A DNA stretch of 64,000 nucleotides, taken from Herbiconiux daphne (GTDB lineage Bacteria > Actinomycetota > Actinomycetes > Actinomycetales > Microbacteriaceae). Positions 25,865 through 35,989 of the stretch are shown here, in pieces. The position numbers and the translations under genes were made by a program. The notes beneath the pieces are model-generated. The model ran no database searches. It was not told the origin of the DNA and worked only from the letters and a program-made list of their open reading frames with translations. Each line of letters begins with the position of its first letter. Within the stretch, counting starts at the first letter, position 1. The stretch spans positions 558,001-622,000 of the forward strand of contig NZ_JANLCJ010000002.1 of NCBI RefSeq assembly GCF_024979295.1, written 5' to 3'.

Positions 25865-27163
25865 CTACTTCGTGGTGAAGCCGCTGTCTTCGAGGTCAGC
25901 GAGCGTGACCTTCTGCATCTGCTCGACCGCCGCGGCGAACTGGGCCGCGGACTTCGACTCGGCCGCCTTGCCGAACTCGTCGTTGAACGCGCTGTAGGCG
26001 ACGTTCACGTTCGGTCCGTAGGTGAAGGGCTGCACCGTGTCGGCGATCTCGGCCGCGGTCTCGTAGAAGTCGGGCTGGTTGCTGAAGAACTCGAACGGGG
26101 TCTTCAGGGCATCCGCCGACTCGACGGTGTCGGCCGGGTAGAGGCCGCTGACGCTGACCAGCTGGTCGACCGCGTCTTTCGACGTGTTCAGCCAGGTCGA
26201 GAACTCCACCGCGGCGTCGACGTTCTTCGACTGCGACGACACGGCGAGCGCCGAACCGCCCCAGTTGCCGGTGGCGGGAGCCGAGGCATCCCACTGCGGC
26301 AGCGGTGCCATGCGCCACTTGCCCGCGGTGTCGGGGGCGTTGCCGGCGAGCACGCCGGGCGCCCAGACCGAGCTGACCCAGCCGATCTGGCTGCCGTCGT
26401 TCAGGGCGGCGTTCCATTCCGGGGTGTACTGCGGCTTGTTGTCGATCACTCCCGACTCCACCAGGCCGCCCCAGTAGTCGGCGACCTTCTTCACCGGGTC
26501 GGAGTCGATGTCGACGCTCCAGGCGCCGTCGTCCGACGACCACCAGGATGCGCCGGCCTGCTGCGTGAGGCCCGCGAACTGTCCCGGGTCGATCGACGAG
26601 AAGGTGCCGAGGTATTTCGTGGGGTCGGAGTCGTGCACGGTCTTGGCGACCTGGGCGTATTCGTCCCACGTGGTGGGAACCGACAGGCCCATCTGGTCGA
26701 AGATGTCTTCGCGGTAGTAGAACATCATCGGCCCGGAGTCCTGCGGGATGGCGTAGACACCGTCGGTGCCGAGGGTGACCGACGACCAGACGCCGTCGCT
26801 GAACTTCGACTTCGTGTCATCCGCGACCTTGTCGGAGATGTCGATGATGGCGTCGGAGGCGAGCAGCGTCGGGATCTTCTGGTATTCGGCCTGCATGAGG
26901 TCGGGAGCGCCGTTGCCGGCCTGGATGGCGGTCAGGAACTTCGTGACCGCGGGCTCACCGGCGTCGGTCTTGACGTAGGTGACGTGGATGTCGGGGTGGC
27001 TCTCGTTCCACGAGTCCACGACCTTCTCCATGTTGGGCGCCCAGCCCCAGTAGGTGAGCTCGACCGGGCCGCTGGAGCCCGACGACGAGCCTGAGCATCC
27101 CGTGAGTGCGAGCGCGGTGATCGCGATCGTGGCCGCGATTCCCGCGCGGGTTGTGCTGCGCAT
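25865..27163 (-). CDS. Sugar ABC transporter substrate-binding lipoprotein
   Basis: 432 residues. A lipoprotein signal ends LALTGC with Cys at about 23. The family 1 extracellular binding fold begins ELTYWGWAPNMEKVVDSWNE and continues DLMQAEYQKIPTLL, and GPMMFYYREDIFDQMGL. It starts the importer operon with a strong GAGGAGG-type site just ahead of the ATG. Given the divergent GH42 enzyme, the ligand is probably a galactoside or galacto-oligosaccharide (inference). Confidence 0.93.
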   Translation of the reverse strand: MRSTTRAGIAATIAITALALTGCSGSSSGSSGPVELTYWGWAPNMEKVVDSWNESHPDIHVTYVKTDAGEPAVTKFLTAIQAGNGAPDLMQAEYQKIPTLLASDAIIDISDKVADDTKSKFSDGVWSSVTLGTDGVYAIPQDSGPMMFYYREDIFDQMGLSVPTTWDEYAQVAKTVHDSDPTKYLGTFSSIDPGQFAGLTQQAGASWWSSDDGAWSVDIDSDPVKKVADYWGGLVESGVIDNKPQYTPEWNAALNDGSQIGWVSSVWAPGVLAGNAPDTAGKWRMAPLPQWDASAPATGNWGGSALAVSSQSKNVDAAVEFSTWLNTSKDAVDQLVSVSGLYPADTVESADALKTPFEFFSNQPDFYETAAEIADTVQPFTYGPNVNVAYSAFNDEFGKAAESKSAAQFAAAVEQMQKVTLADLEDSGFTTK

Positions 27164-27246
27164 GTTCCTCCTCGTTGAGTGCCGACGCGGGTGCGCCGGT
27201 GAACTGTTGGTGCTCGGTCCGCGGTGAAAATCTGCGGCACGGCGAA

Positions 27247-27260
27247 TGTAACCGGTTTTA
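27247..27260. promoter_or_regulatory. LacI-type operator in the divergent promoter region
   Basis: TGTAACCGGTTTTA contains the 8-bp palindrome AACCGGTT with the central CG pair expected of LacI-family sites. It lies in the 207-base region between the importer operon and the beta-galactosidase gene. Three TTGCA/CTGCA-type repeats follow in the same region. Confidence 0.6.
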
Positions 27261-27370
27261 GTCGGTATTGCAATCATGCACCTGCAATGCCCAGGCCGGC
27301 TTGCAATTCCGGTCGTGGTGCCGTCAATATGACCTGTAACCGCAAACAGTTCTTGTGCCAGGAGTAGCCC

Positions 27371-29395
27371 ATGACGTCCATTCCCGTTCGCGTCGCCGAC
27401 GAGACGACCCCTTCGCCGCACGCCTCGGGGGCGAGCGCTTCGGGCTGGATCCCCGGCACCACGCGCATCGCCTTCGGCGGCGACTACAACCCCGAGCAGT
27501 GGCCTCGCGAGGTGTGGCTCGAGGATGTCGCGTTGATGCGCGAGATCGGGGTCGACCTGGTGAGCATCGGCATCTTCTCGTGGGCCCTGCTCGAGCCGCG
27601 CGAGGGCGAGTTCGACTTCGGCTGGCTCGACGACGTGATCGAGCTGCTGCACGAGAACGGCATCGGCGTCGACCTCGGCACCCCCACGGCCTCACCCCCG
27701 GCCTGGTTCTTCGCGAAGCATCCGGAGGCCCACCCCGTGACGCGCGACGGCATCCGGCTCGGCTTCGGCTCGCGGGGCATGGCGAGCCCCAGCTCCCCCG
27801 CCTACGCGGCCGCCTGCGAGCGCATCGCGTCGGCACTCGGCGAGCGCTACGGCACGCATCCCGCGGTGAAGTTGTGGCACGTGCACAACGAATACGGCGC
27901 TCCGATCTCGGAGAGCTACGACGACGACTCGGTGGCGGCGTTCCGGGTGTGGCTCGAGGAGCGCTACGGCTCGCTCGACGCGCTCAACGCGGCGTGGGGC
28001 ACCACGTTCTGGGGCCAGCACTACGGCGAGTGGAGCGAGATCGACGCCCCGCGCACGACGCCGGCGGTGGTGAATCCGGCGCAGCGGCTCGACTTCGCGC
28101 GATTCTCGAACGCCGCCATCCTCGCGTGCTTCGTGCGGGAGCGCGACATCCTGCACCGGCTCTCGCCCGGCATCCCGGTGACCACCAATTTCATGGCGAC
28201 GAACTGCCTCGCCATGGACTACTGGAGCTGGGCCCGCGAGGTCGACATCGTGTCGAACGACCACTACCTGGTGGCCGAGCGCGACGACCGGCACATCCAT
28301 CTCGCGCTCGACGCCGACCTCGTGCGATCGCTCGCCGGCGGCAAGCCGTGGCTGCTGATGGAGCACTCGACCTCGGCGGTCAACTGGCAGCCGCGCAATC
28401 TGCGCAAGCAGCCCGGCGAGCTGGTGCGCAACAGCATGCAGCACTTCGCGCGCGGTGCCGACGGCATCCTGTTCTTCCAGTGGCGGGCCTCGCGGTTCGG
28501 TGCCGAGAAGTTCCATTCGGCGATGCTGCCGCACGCGGGGGCGCAGTCGAGGGTGTTCGAAGAACTCGCCTCGCTCGGCGGCACGCTCGACGGTGTGGCC
28601 GACGCCCTGGGCAGCACCGTCACGGCTCGGGTCGCGATTCTCTGGGACTGGGAGTCGTTCTGGGCGCAGGACGCCGAGATGCTGCCGAGCATCGAGCTCA
28701 ACCACCGCCGTCAGATCGAGACCTACTACTCGCGTCTCTGGCACGACGGCGTGACGGTGGACTTCGCGCATCCGTCGCACGACCTCTCGGGCTACGACCT
28801 CGTGATCGCCCCGTCGCTCTATGCGCTGTCGCTGACGGATGCCGCCCGGCTCGAGTCGTTCGTCGAGGCCGGTGGCGTGTTCGTGGCCGGGTACTTCTCG
28901 GGCATCGTCGACGGCACGGGCACCGTGCACGAGGGCCCGATGCCCGGTGCCCTGCGCAGGCTGCTCGGCGCCTCGGTGCAGGAATTCGCGCCGCTCCGCG
29001 CCGACGAGCAGGTGTCGCTGTCGAACGGCGTGCGCGGCTCGCGCTGGACCGACGACGTGCGACTCGAAGGAGCCGACGCGGTGGCCGTCTACGAGACCGG
29101 CCCGGTCGCCGGCGGCCCCGCGATCACGCGGAATCGCGTGGGGCTGGGGTCGGCCTGGTATGTGTCGACGGATGTCTCGGTCGACGACCTGCGCTCCGTG
29201 CTCGCCGGGGCCTACGCCGATGCCGGCATCGTTCCGGCGCCGGCCGACCTCGACGGCGTCGAAGGGGTCACCCGGCACGCGGCCGACGGCCGCACGTTCA
29301 CGACCTGGATCAATCACACGGCGCACGACGCGACCCTGCCGTCGGGCGCGGAGCTGGCCGCGGGCGCCGTGACGGTCGAGCGGGGGCAGGAGTAA
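27371..29395 (+). CDS. GH42 beta-galactosidase
   Basis: 674 residues. A TIM barrel begins with the family hallmark GGDYNPEQWP. The acid/base residue is E174 in HVHNEYG and the nucleophile is E331 in LLMEHS. A trimerisation/glutaminase-like domain follows (FVEAGGVFVAGYFSG) and a small C-terminal beta domain. There is no signal peptide, so it hydrolyses imported galactosides in the cytoplasm. AGGAG lies six bases ahead of the ATG. It diverges from the sugar importer and shares its control region. Confidence 0.93.
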   Translation: MTSIPVRVADETTPSPHASGASASGWIPGTTRIAFGGDYNPEQWPREVWLEDVALMREIGVDLVSIGIFSWALLEPREGEFDFGWLDDVIELLHENGIGVDLGTPTASPPAWFFAKHPEAHPVTRDGIRLGFGSRGMASPSSPAYAAACERIASALGERYGTHPAVKLWHVHNEYGAPISESYDDDSVAAFRVWLEERYGSLDALNAAWGTTFWGQHYGEWSEIDAPRTTPAVVNPAQRLDFARFSNAAILACFVRERDILHRLSPGIPVTTNFMATNCLAMDYWSWAREVDIVSNDHYLVAERDDRHIHLALDADLVRSLAGGKPWLLMEHSTSAVNWQPRNLRKQPGELVRNSMQHFARGADGILFFQWRASRFGAEKFHSAMLPHAGAQSRVFEELASLGGTLDGVADALGSTVTARVAILWDWESFWAQDAEMLPSIELNHRRQIETYYSRLWHDGVTVDFAHPSHDLSGYDLVIAPSLYALSLTDAARLESFVEAGGVFVAGYFSGIVDGTGTVHEGPMPGALRRLLGASVQEFAPLRADEQVSLSNGVRGSRWTDDVRLEGADAVAVYETGPVAGGPAITRNRVGLGSAWYVSTDVSVDDLRSVLAGAYADAGIVPAPADLDGVEGVTRHAADGRTFTTWINHTAHDATLPSGAELAAGAVTVERGQE

Positions 29396-29513
29396 TTCGG
29401 GCCGGGCGACCCGGGCCGGGGGCGAGCGGGGCTGGGTGCTGGGACCGCGACTGGGTTGACCGAGCCGAGTCCGGCGAGAGCCGACCCGCGTCGCGCGCGC
29501 TAGCGTGGGAGCC

Positions 29514-30542
29514 ATGACAGATCTTCGCCAGGCCAAGCCCTTCGGGCGCACCGGATTCGACGTCACCCCGCTCGCCCTCGGTACCTCGTCGTGGGGTCAG
29601 CTGCGGCCCGGTGAGTCGGGCGACGAGCGCGACGCCCGCATCCTCGAGGTCGCCGATGCGTTCTTCGCGGGGGCGCTCGAGACCGACCTGCTCGACACCT
29701 CGAACATGTACGGACCGACGGATTCCGGGCACCTCTCCGAGCTCTTCGTCGGGCGAGCGCTCGCCACGACGCGGGCCTCGGTCGGTGGCGAGGGCGCGGC
29801 ATCCGGAGCGTCATCGGCAACCGGCTCGGCGCTCGATCGGCTCGTGGTGCAGACCAAGCTCGACCGGGACGTCGAGACCGACGACTTCAGCGGCGCCCGC
29901 ATGTGGCGCTCGATCGAGGAGTCGTTGCCGCGCCTGGGCGTCGACCGGGTCGACGTGCTCTACCTGCACGACCCCGAAGTGGCGGGCTTCGAGGCCGTGA
30001 TGGAGCCGGGTGGGGCCGTCGAGGCACTGGTGGCGATGAAGCAACAGGGCATCGCGGCATCCATCGGCATCTCGGGCGGGCCGGTCGGCATGCTGCAGCG
30101 TTTCGTCGAGACCGACATCTTCGACGCGCTCGTCACGCACAACCGCTGGACCGTGCTCGACCGTTCGGCGAGCGACCTGTTCGATGCGGCGGCGGCGCGA
30201 TCGGTGGGCGTGTCGAACGCGGCGCCCTACGGCGGTGGCGTGCTCACCGGGCGGGCGGAGTCGGCCGGGAGCTACGGTTACCGGCCCATCCGGCCCGAGA
30301 TGGCGGCCGCGCTCGAGCGGTTGCGCGCGATCTGCGACCGCTACGGCATCGCGATGAGCGCGGCGGCGCTCGGGTTCAGCCTGCGCGAGCCGCGCGTGCA
30401 CACCACCATCGTCGGCGCCTCGTCGATGAGCAGCTGGACGCGGGCGGTGGCGGATGCGACGGCGGCGGCTGCGATCCCCGAGGAGGCGTGGGCCGAGATC
30501 GACGCCCTCACCGAGGGCGTTCCGGCGCACGACGCGGAGTAG
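29514..30542 (+). CDS. Aldo/keto reductase, aldose-1-dehydrogenase-like
   Basis: 342 residues of the AKR TIM barrel. The tetrad is visible as D61 and Y66 (LLDTSNMYG), K115 (VVQTKLD) and H152 (YLHDPE). The overall pattern resembles D-threo-aldose 1-dehydrogenase or L-fucose/D-galactose dehydrogenases. With the upstream beta-galactosidase, oxidation of released galactose or a related sugar is a reasonable guess. It ends TTIVGASSMSSWTRAV, the usual cofactor-binding end. Confidence 0.85.
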   Translation: MTDLRQAKPFGRTGFDVTPLALGTSSWGQLRPGESGDERDARILEVADAFFAGALETDLLDTSNMYGPTDSGHLSELFVGRALATTRASVGGEGAASGASSATGSALDRLVVQTKLDRDVETDDFSGARMWRSIEESLPRLGVDRVDVLYLHDPEVAGFEAVMEPGGAVEALVAMKQQGIAASIGISGGPVGMLQRFVETDIFDALVTHNRWTVLDRSASDLFDAAAARSVGVSNAAPYGGGVLTGRAESAGSYGYRPIRPEMAAALERLRAICDRYGIAMSAAALGFSLREPRVHTTIVGASSMSSWTRAVADATAAAAIPEEAWAEIDALTEGVPAHDAE

Positions 30543-30572
30543 CGGCGGCGGGCTGCACGGGCGAGCCCGCGG

Positions 30573-31583
30573 TCAGGCCGAGCCGCGCACCACGAGCGAG
30601 GTCGGCAGAGTGATGTTCGCGGGCTCCTCGCCGCCGATTATGTCGGTGAGAAGGCGCACCATCTCCGAGCTGATGCGCTCGAACGGCTGGTGCACGGTGG
30701 TCAGCTGTGGGTCGGTCTGCAGGGCGATGACGTTGTCGTCGAAGCCGGCGACGGCGACCTGCCCCGGAACATCCACCCCGGCCGCCTCGAGGGCGTCGAT
30801 GGCACCGGCGGCCATGGCGTCGTTGCCGGCGAAGACCGCGTCGAACGGGATGCCGCGGGCCAGCAGTTCGCGGGCGGCCCGAGCGCCGCTCGCACGCGAG
30901 TAGTCGCCGTGCACGACGAGCCGTTCGTCGGCCTCGCCACCGAGGGCGCTGCGGTAGCCGTCGAGCCGGCTCGACCCGCCGTAGAGGTCGAGCGGACCGG
31001 TGATGGTGGCGATGTGCTTGCGCCCGGCGTCGCGCAGATAGCGCACCATCGCGACCGTGCCGGAGCGGTCGTCGGCCGAGACGCTGCCGAGTCGGCCCTC
31101 GAACCCGGTCGGCAGGCCGCAGGCGACGATCGGCACGTGGCTCTGCACCAGCGCTTCGATCAGCGGCTCGCCGGCGGTCGACGAGAACCCGAGTAGCACG
31201 CCGTCGACGTGGCCGGCCGAGATGTAGGCGAGCGCGCGGTCCTGCTCGGCGGCGTCGCCCGCCATGATCAGCACCGAATACATGTCGCGGGCGGCGAGCG
31301 CCTCACTCGTGCCCCGCACGAGGCGGGCGAAGTTGGGGTCTTCGAAGAGCACCTGCTGCGTCTCGGTGAGCAGGAACGCCACGGTGTTCGACTTGCTCAT
31401 CGCGAGATTGCGGGCGTGTGGGTTCACTCGGTAGCCGGTGCGCTTGATGGCCGCGTCGACGGCTGCCCGCGCCTCGGGACTCACCCAGTTCTTGCCGTTG
31501 AGCACTCGCGAGACGGTGCCGCTCGAGACCTTGGCGGCCGTCGCGACGTCGCGAATCGTGGGCCTCTTGGGCGCGGGATCCAT
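30573..31583 (-). CDS. Second LacI-family regulator, paralogue of the importer-operon LacI
   Basis: 336 residues. The DNA-binding domain (TIRDVATAAKVSSGTVSRVL) and the following NPHARNLAMSKSN region nearly match the other LacI, and both end GGEEPxxITLPTSLVVRGSA. The sugar-binding core differs more. It converges on the aldo/keto reductase gene. The two repressors probably recognise the same operator but different inducers. Confidence 0.92.
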   Translation of the reverse strand: MDPAPKRPTIRDVATAAKVSSGTVSRVLNGKNWVSPEARAAVDAAIKRTGYRVNPHARNLAMSKSNTVAFLLTETQQVLFEDPNFARLVRGTSEALAARDMYSVLIMAGDAAEQDRALAYISAGHVDGVLLGFSSTAGEPLIEALVQSHVPIVACGLPTGFEGRLGSVSADDRSGTVAMVRYLRDAGRKHIATITGPLDLYGGSSRLDGYRSALGGEADERLVVHGDYSRASGARAARELLARGIPFDAVFAGNDAMAAGAIDALEAAGVDVPGQVAVAGFDDNVIALQTDPQLTTVHQPFERISSEMVRLLTDIIGGEEPANITLPTSLVVRGSA

Positions 31584-31650
31584 GGCCACAGTGTAGCGAC
31601 GCCCCCGACACCGCCCGGCGCGCCGCGGCCGACGATCGTAGGCTGGGGGC

Positions 31651-32844
31651 ATGCCGGATGCCGCGTTCCGCCCCGAACCCTTCACAGCGCGTGCCGATCC
31701 GGCGGCGCTCGACGACCTGCGGCGCCGCCTGCGCGCGACCCGGTGGCCCGACGTGCTCGACGCTGCCGCCACGGGCGACGCCGGCGGCTGGGCGCTCGGC
31801 GCCGACGTCGCCTACCTGCGCGAACTCGTCGACTACTGGGCGAACGAGTTCGACTGGCCGGCGCAGGAGGCGGCACTCGCGCGACTACCGAGGTTCCGGG
31901 CCGTCGTCGGTGGCCGCGGCATCCATTTCGTTCAGGCCAAGGCGGCCGCAGGGTCGCACCGGCCACTGCCGTTGCTGCTCAGCCACGGCTGGCCCGACTC
32001 GTTCTGGCGCTATTCGAAGGTCGTGCCGCTGCTGACCGACCCGGCTGCGCACGGCGCCGACCCGGCCGACGCCTTCGATGTGATCGTGCCCGACATGCCG
32101 GGCTTCGGCTACTCCGATCGCCCCACCGACCACGCGCTCAACTCGATCGAGGTGGCGGCGCTCTGGGCCGAGCTGATGACCGGGCTCGGCCACGACCGGT
32201 TCTTCGCCGCCGGTGGTGACATCGGCAGCCACGTCAGCCGCTACCTCGCGCTCGACCACCCCGACCGGGTGATCGCCGTGCACCGAATGGATGCCGGCAT
32301 TCCGACCTTCTCCGGCGACCCGTCCGGTCTCGCTCCGGCCGAACGCGCGGCCCTCGACGCGGCCGCCGCCTGGGGCGCGACGGAGGGCGCCTACGCGGCC
32401 ATGCACCGCACCAAACCGCAGACCGCCGCGGTCGGGCTCACCGACTCCCCCGCCGGGCTTGCGGCCTGGATCGTCGAGAAGCTGCGCTCGTGGAGCGACC
32501 TCGGGCCCTCGGGCGACCTCGAGAGCGTCTACGCGCGCGACGAGGTGCTGACCGATGTCACCCTCTACTGGCTCACCGAGACGATCGGCTCGTCGATGCG
32601 CATGTACAACGCCAACGCCGCCATCCCGCCCGCCCAGCTCGCGCGCCGGGTGGAGGTGCCGAGCGGATTCTCGCTGTTCCCCGGCGACCTGCTGCAGCCA
32701 CCGCGCGAATGGCTCGACCGCACAGCGAACACCGTGAGCGTCACGCATCCCGCCCGCGGCGGCCACTTCGCGCCGTTCGAGCAGCCCGAGCTCTACGCCG
32801 AGGAGTTGCGCGCGTTCTTCCGCCCGTTCCGCGCGGCGGCCTGA
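31651..32844 (+). CDS. Epoxide hydrolase (EHN-domain alpha/beta hydrolase)
   Basis: 397 residues. An N-terminal EHN domain (DDLRRRLRATRWPD) precedes the alpha/beta hydrolase core. LLLSHGWPDSFWRYSKVVPL supplies the oxyanion hole and D190 in AAGGDIGSHV is the nucleophile. GGHFAPFEQPELYAEELRAF carries the catalytic His. Tyr residues in the lid (LYWLTE) could activate the epoxide. It is soluble and stands alone. The natural substrate is unknown. Confidence 0.88.
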   Translation: MPDAAFRPEPFTARADPAALDDLRRRLRATRWPDVLDAAATGDAGGWALGADVAYLRELVDYWANEFDWPAQEAALARLPRFRAVVGGRGIHFVQAKAAAGSHRPLPLLLSHGWPDSFWRYSKVVPLLTDPAAHGADPADAFDVIVPDMPGFGYSDRPTDHALNSIEVAALWAELMTGLGHDRFFAAGGDIGSHVSRYLALDHPDRVIAVHRMDAGIPTFSGDPSGLAPAERAALDAAAAWGATEGAYAAMHRTKPQTAAVGLTDSPAGLAAWIVEKLRSWSDLGPSGDLESVYARDEVLTDVTLYWLTETIGSSMRMYNANAAIPPAQLARRVEVPSGFSLFPGDLLQPPREWLDRTANTVSVTHPARGGHFAPFEQPELYAEELRAFFRPFRAAA

Positions 32845-32942
32845 CCGCGGGTCACTCGCCCGGATGAGCCCGCGACTTCCCTGAGGCCCCACCTCGGGCG
32901 GCGCGTATCTTCGGTGCTGCGCAGCCCTTGCGTGGTAGGCGA

Positions 32943-32993
32943 TTACTCATAACGGTCACCGCGCCTCACGCCCGAACATGGCCTAATGAGTAA
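32943..32993. promoter_or_regulatory. Spaced inverted repeat TTACTCAT/ATGAGTAA ahead of the HicB-like gene
   Basis: Two exact 8-bp half-sites in inverted orientation, 35 bases apart, 33 bases before the start codon. The first half continues as TTACTCATAACG, which also occurs before the second CWB2 gene. A possible autoregulatory site. Confidence 0.4.
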
Positions 32994-33025
32994 CTGCTCG
33001 TCGCGATGAGAAAGGACACGTTGAG

Positions 33026-33429
33026 ATGACCTACACCGCCAGGGTCACGCGCGAGGGCAAGTGGTGGATGATCTCCATTCCCGAGATCGATGGGCTCACG
33101 CAGGCACGCAGGCTCAGAGCGAGGCGCACCTCATGGCGCAGGAGTACATCGCGGTCGCCCTCGGCACTCCTCGCGATCGGGTGGAAGTCGATCTCGTGAT
33201 CGATGCGGTCGGCGATGTCGACGTCGAGGCGCGACTCTCCCAGATCGCCCGAACCAAAGATGAAGCGGCAGCGCTCGAGCAGCAGGCCAGGGCGGAGACC
33301 GTGGCTCTTGCGCGCTCACTCGCCGCCGAACACGTGCCGGTGCGCGATATCGGCGCGATGCTTAAGGTGTCATTCCAACGCGCCCATCAGCTTCTGCATG
33401 ACGGCGAGCACACCAAACGCGCGTCGTGA
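33026..33429 (+). pseudogene. HicB-like antitoxin/regulator broken by a 2-bp duplication
   Basis: The gene begins MTYTARVTREGKWWMISIPE, a HicB-type partial RNase-H-like start. The frame is lost after DGLTQARRL, where CTCAGAGC carries an extra AG (33116 to 33119). Skipping two bases restores SEAHLMAQEYIAVALG and the C-terminal helix-turn-helix (VPVRDIGAMLKVSFQRAHQL). The resulting protein would be about 133 residues. No hicA toxin gene is adjacent, so it was probably a solitary regulator. A sequence error remains possible. Confidence 0.7.
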
Positions 33430-33459
33430 GCTCAGGCTCGAGCCCGCGACATCCTGGCC

Positions 33460-34149
33460 CTACTCGAGCAGCTCGGTGCCACTGGCCGTGCAGCTCGCGG
33501 TGGCATAGGCGCCCGTGCTCGTCTGCTCGATGAGGAGCTTGCCGTCGAGGATGATGCGGCAGGTCACGTCGCCGCCCTCGGGGCCGCTGGTGGCGGTGAG
33601 CGTGTAGCTGTTGTACGTCGAAGCGCCGCCGATCGTGACATCGAGGTCTTGTTCGAAGGGCAGGCGTTCGCTCGCGTGCTCCTGCGTGGCCGAGATGCCG
33701 CCGGTGTAGGTGGTGTAGCTGATGGTCGCCGACGGGGCCGTGCCCTCGACCTGGTAGATCAGGTCGACCTCGGCGTTCTCGTCGAGCTGCTGGTCGATGG
33801 TCTGCGCGAGACCGCCGAAGAACACGAACGTGTAGACGATCGCCAGCACGACCGAGAGGATGAGCGCCAGCACGCTGAGCACCAGGCCGGTGATCGCGGC
33901 ACCCTTCGGCCGCCTCGCGAGCACGAGTGCGATGATGCCGAGCACGATTCCCACCACCGCGATGAACCCCGCCGCGTAGTTGAAGAGCGGGATGAACGCA
34001 CCGACGAACGCGACGATGCCCACGATCAGGGCGGCCAGTCCGAGCCCGTTGCGAGGCTTCGAGGAGGGCTGCGCCAGCGGGGGCGGGGGCCGGTAACCGG
34101 GAGGAGGTGGCGGGGGCTGGTATCCAGGAGGCGGCGGCGAACTGCTCAT
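33460..34149 (-). CDS. DUF4190-type membrane protein with MmpS-like C-terminal domain
   Basis: 229 residues. A cytoplasmic Pro/Gly/Tyr repeat (PPPPGYQPPPPPPGYRPPPP) leads into three hydrophobic segments (GLAALIVGIVAFVGAFIPLF, AGFIAVVGIVLGIIALVLA, ITGLVLSVLALILSVVLAIV). A predicted extracytoplasmic beta domain ends with a cysteine pair (DVTCRIILDGKLL, TASCTASG), as in MmpS-like proteins. Function unknown. Confidence 0.8.
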   Translation of the reverse strand: MSSSPPPPGYQPPPPPPGYRPPPPLAQPSSKPRNGLGLAALIVGIVAFVGAFIPLFNYAAGFIAVVGIVLGIIALVLARRPKGAAITGLVLSVLALILSVVLAIVYTFVFFGGLAQTIDQQLDENAEVDLIYQVEGTAPSATISYTTYTGGISATQEHASERLPFEQDLDVTIGGASTYNSYTLTATSGPEGGDVTCRIILDGKLLIEQTSTGAYATASCTASGTELLE

Positions 34150-34167
34150 ACTCGATGATGGCAGAAC

Positions 34168-34232
34168 CCGAGGGGTCAGACCGAGGGGTCAGACCGAGGG
34201 CCCAGCCCGAGCGGTCAGACCGACCGCTCAGC
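34168..34232. repeat. Five 13-bp tandem repeats
   Basis: CCGAGGGGTCAGA appears twice exactly, then three diverged copies (CCGAGGGCCCAGC, CCGAGCGGTCAGA, CCGACCGCTCAGC). It fills the gap between the DUF4190 gene and the ABC-F gene, downstream of the latter's stop. Confidence 0.85.
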
Positions 34233-34239
34233 CGACACC

Positions 34240-35895
<1,656 letters not shown>

Positions 35896-35989
35896 GCCTC
35901 AATGCTCTCGCATCGCCGGCGGGCTCTCACGCACCGAGCCGAGCGCCCGCAGCCTGCAAGATAGGTCGCGGGTGGTCAGTCACGGGCGG

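Noticed and set aside
29396..29513. tRNA or small RNA in the gap after the GH42 gene
   Set aside because: GC-rich sequence without a cloverleaf or conserved tRNA bases.
27692..29566. Long minus-strand frame opposite the GH42 gene
   Set aside because: Antisense shadow; the plus strand has both catalytic glutamates.
33026..33429. Complete HicAB toxin-antitoxin pair
   Set aside because: No HicA-like gene flanks the HicB-like sequence, which is itself frameshifted.
34168..34232. CRISPR-like array
   Set aside because: The 13-bp units are contiguous with no spacers.
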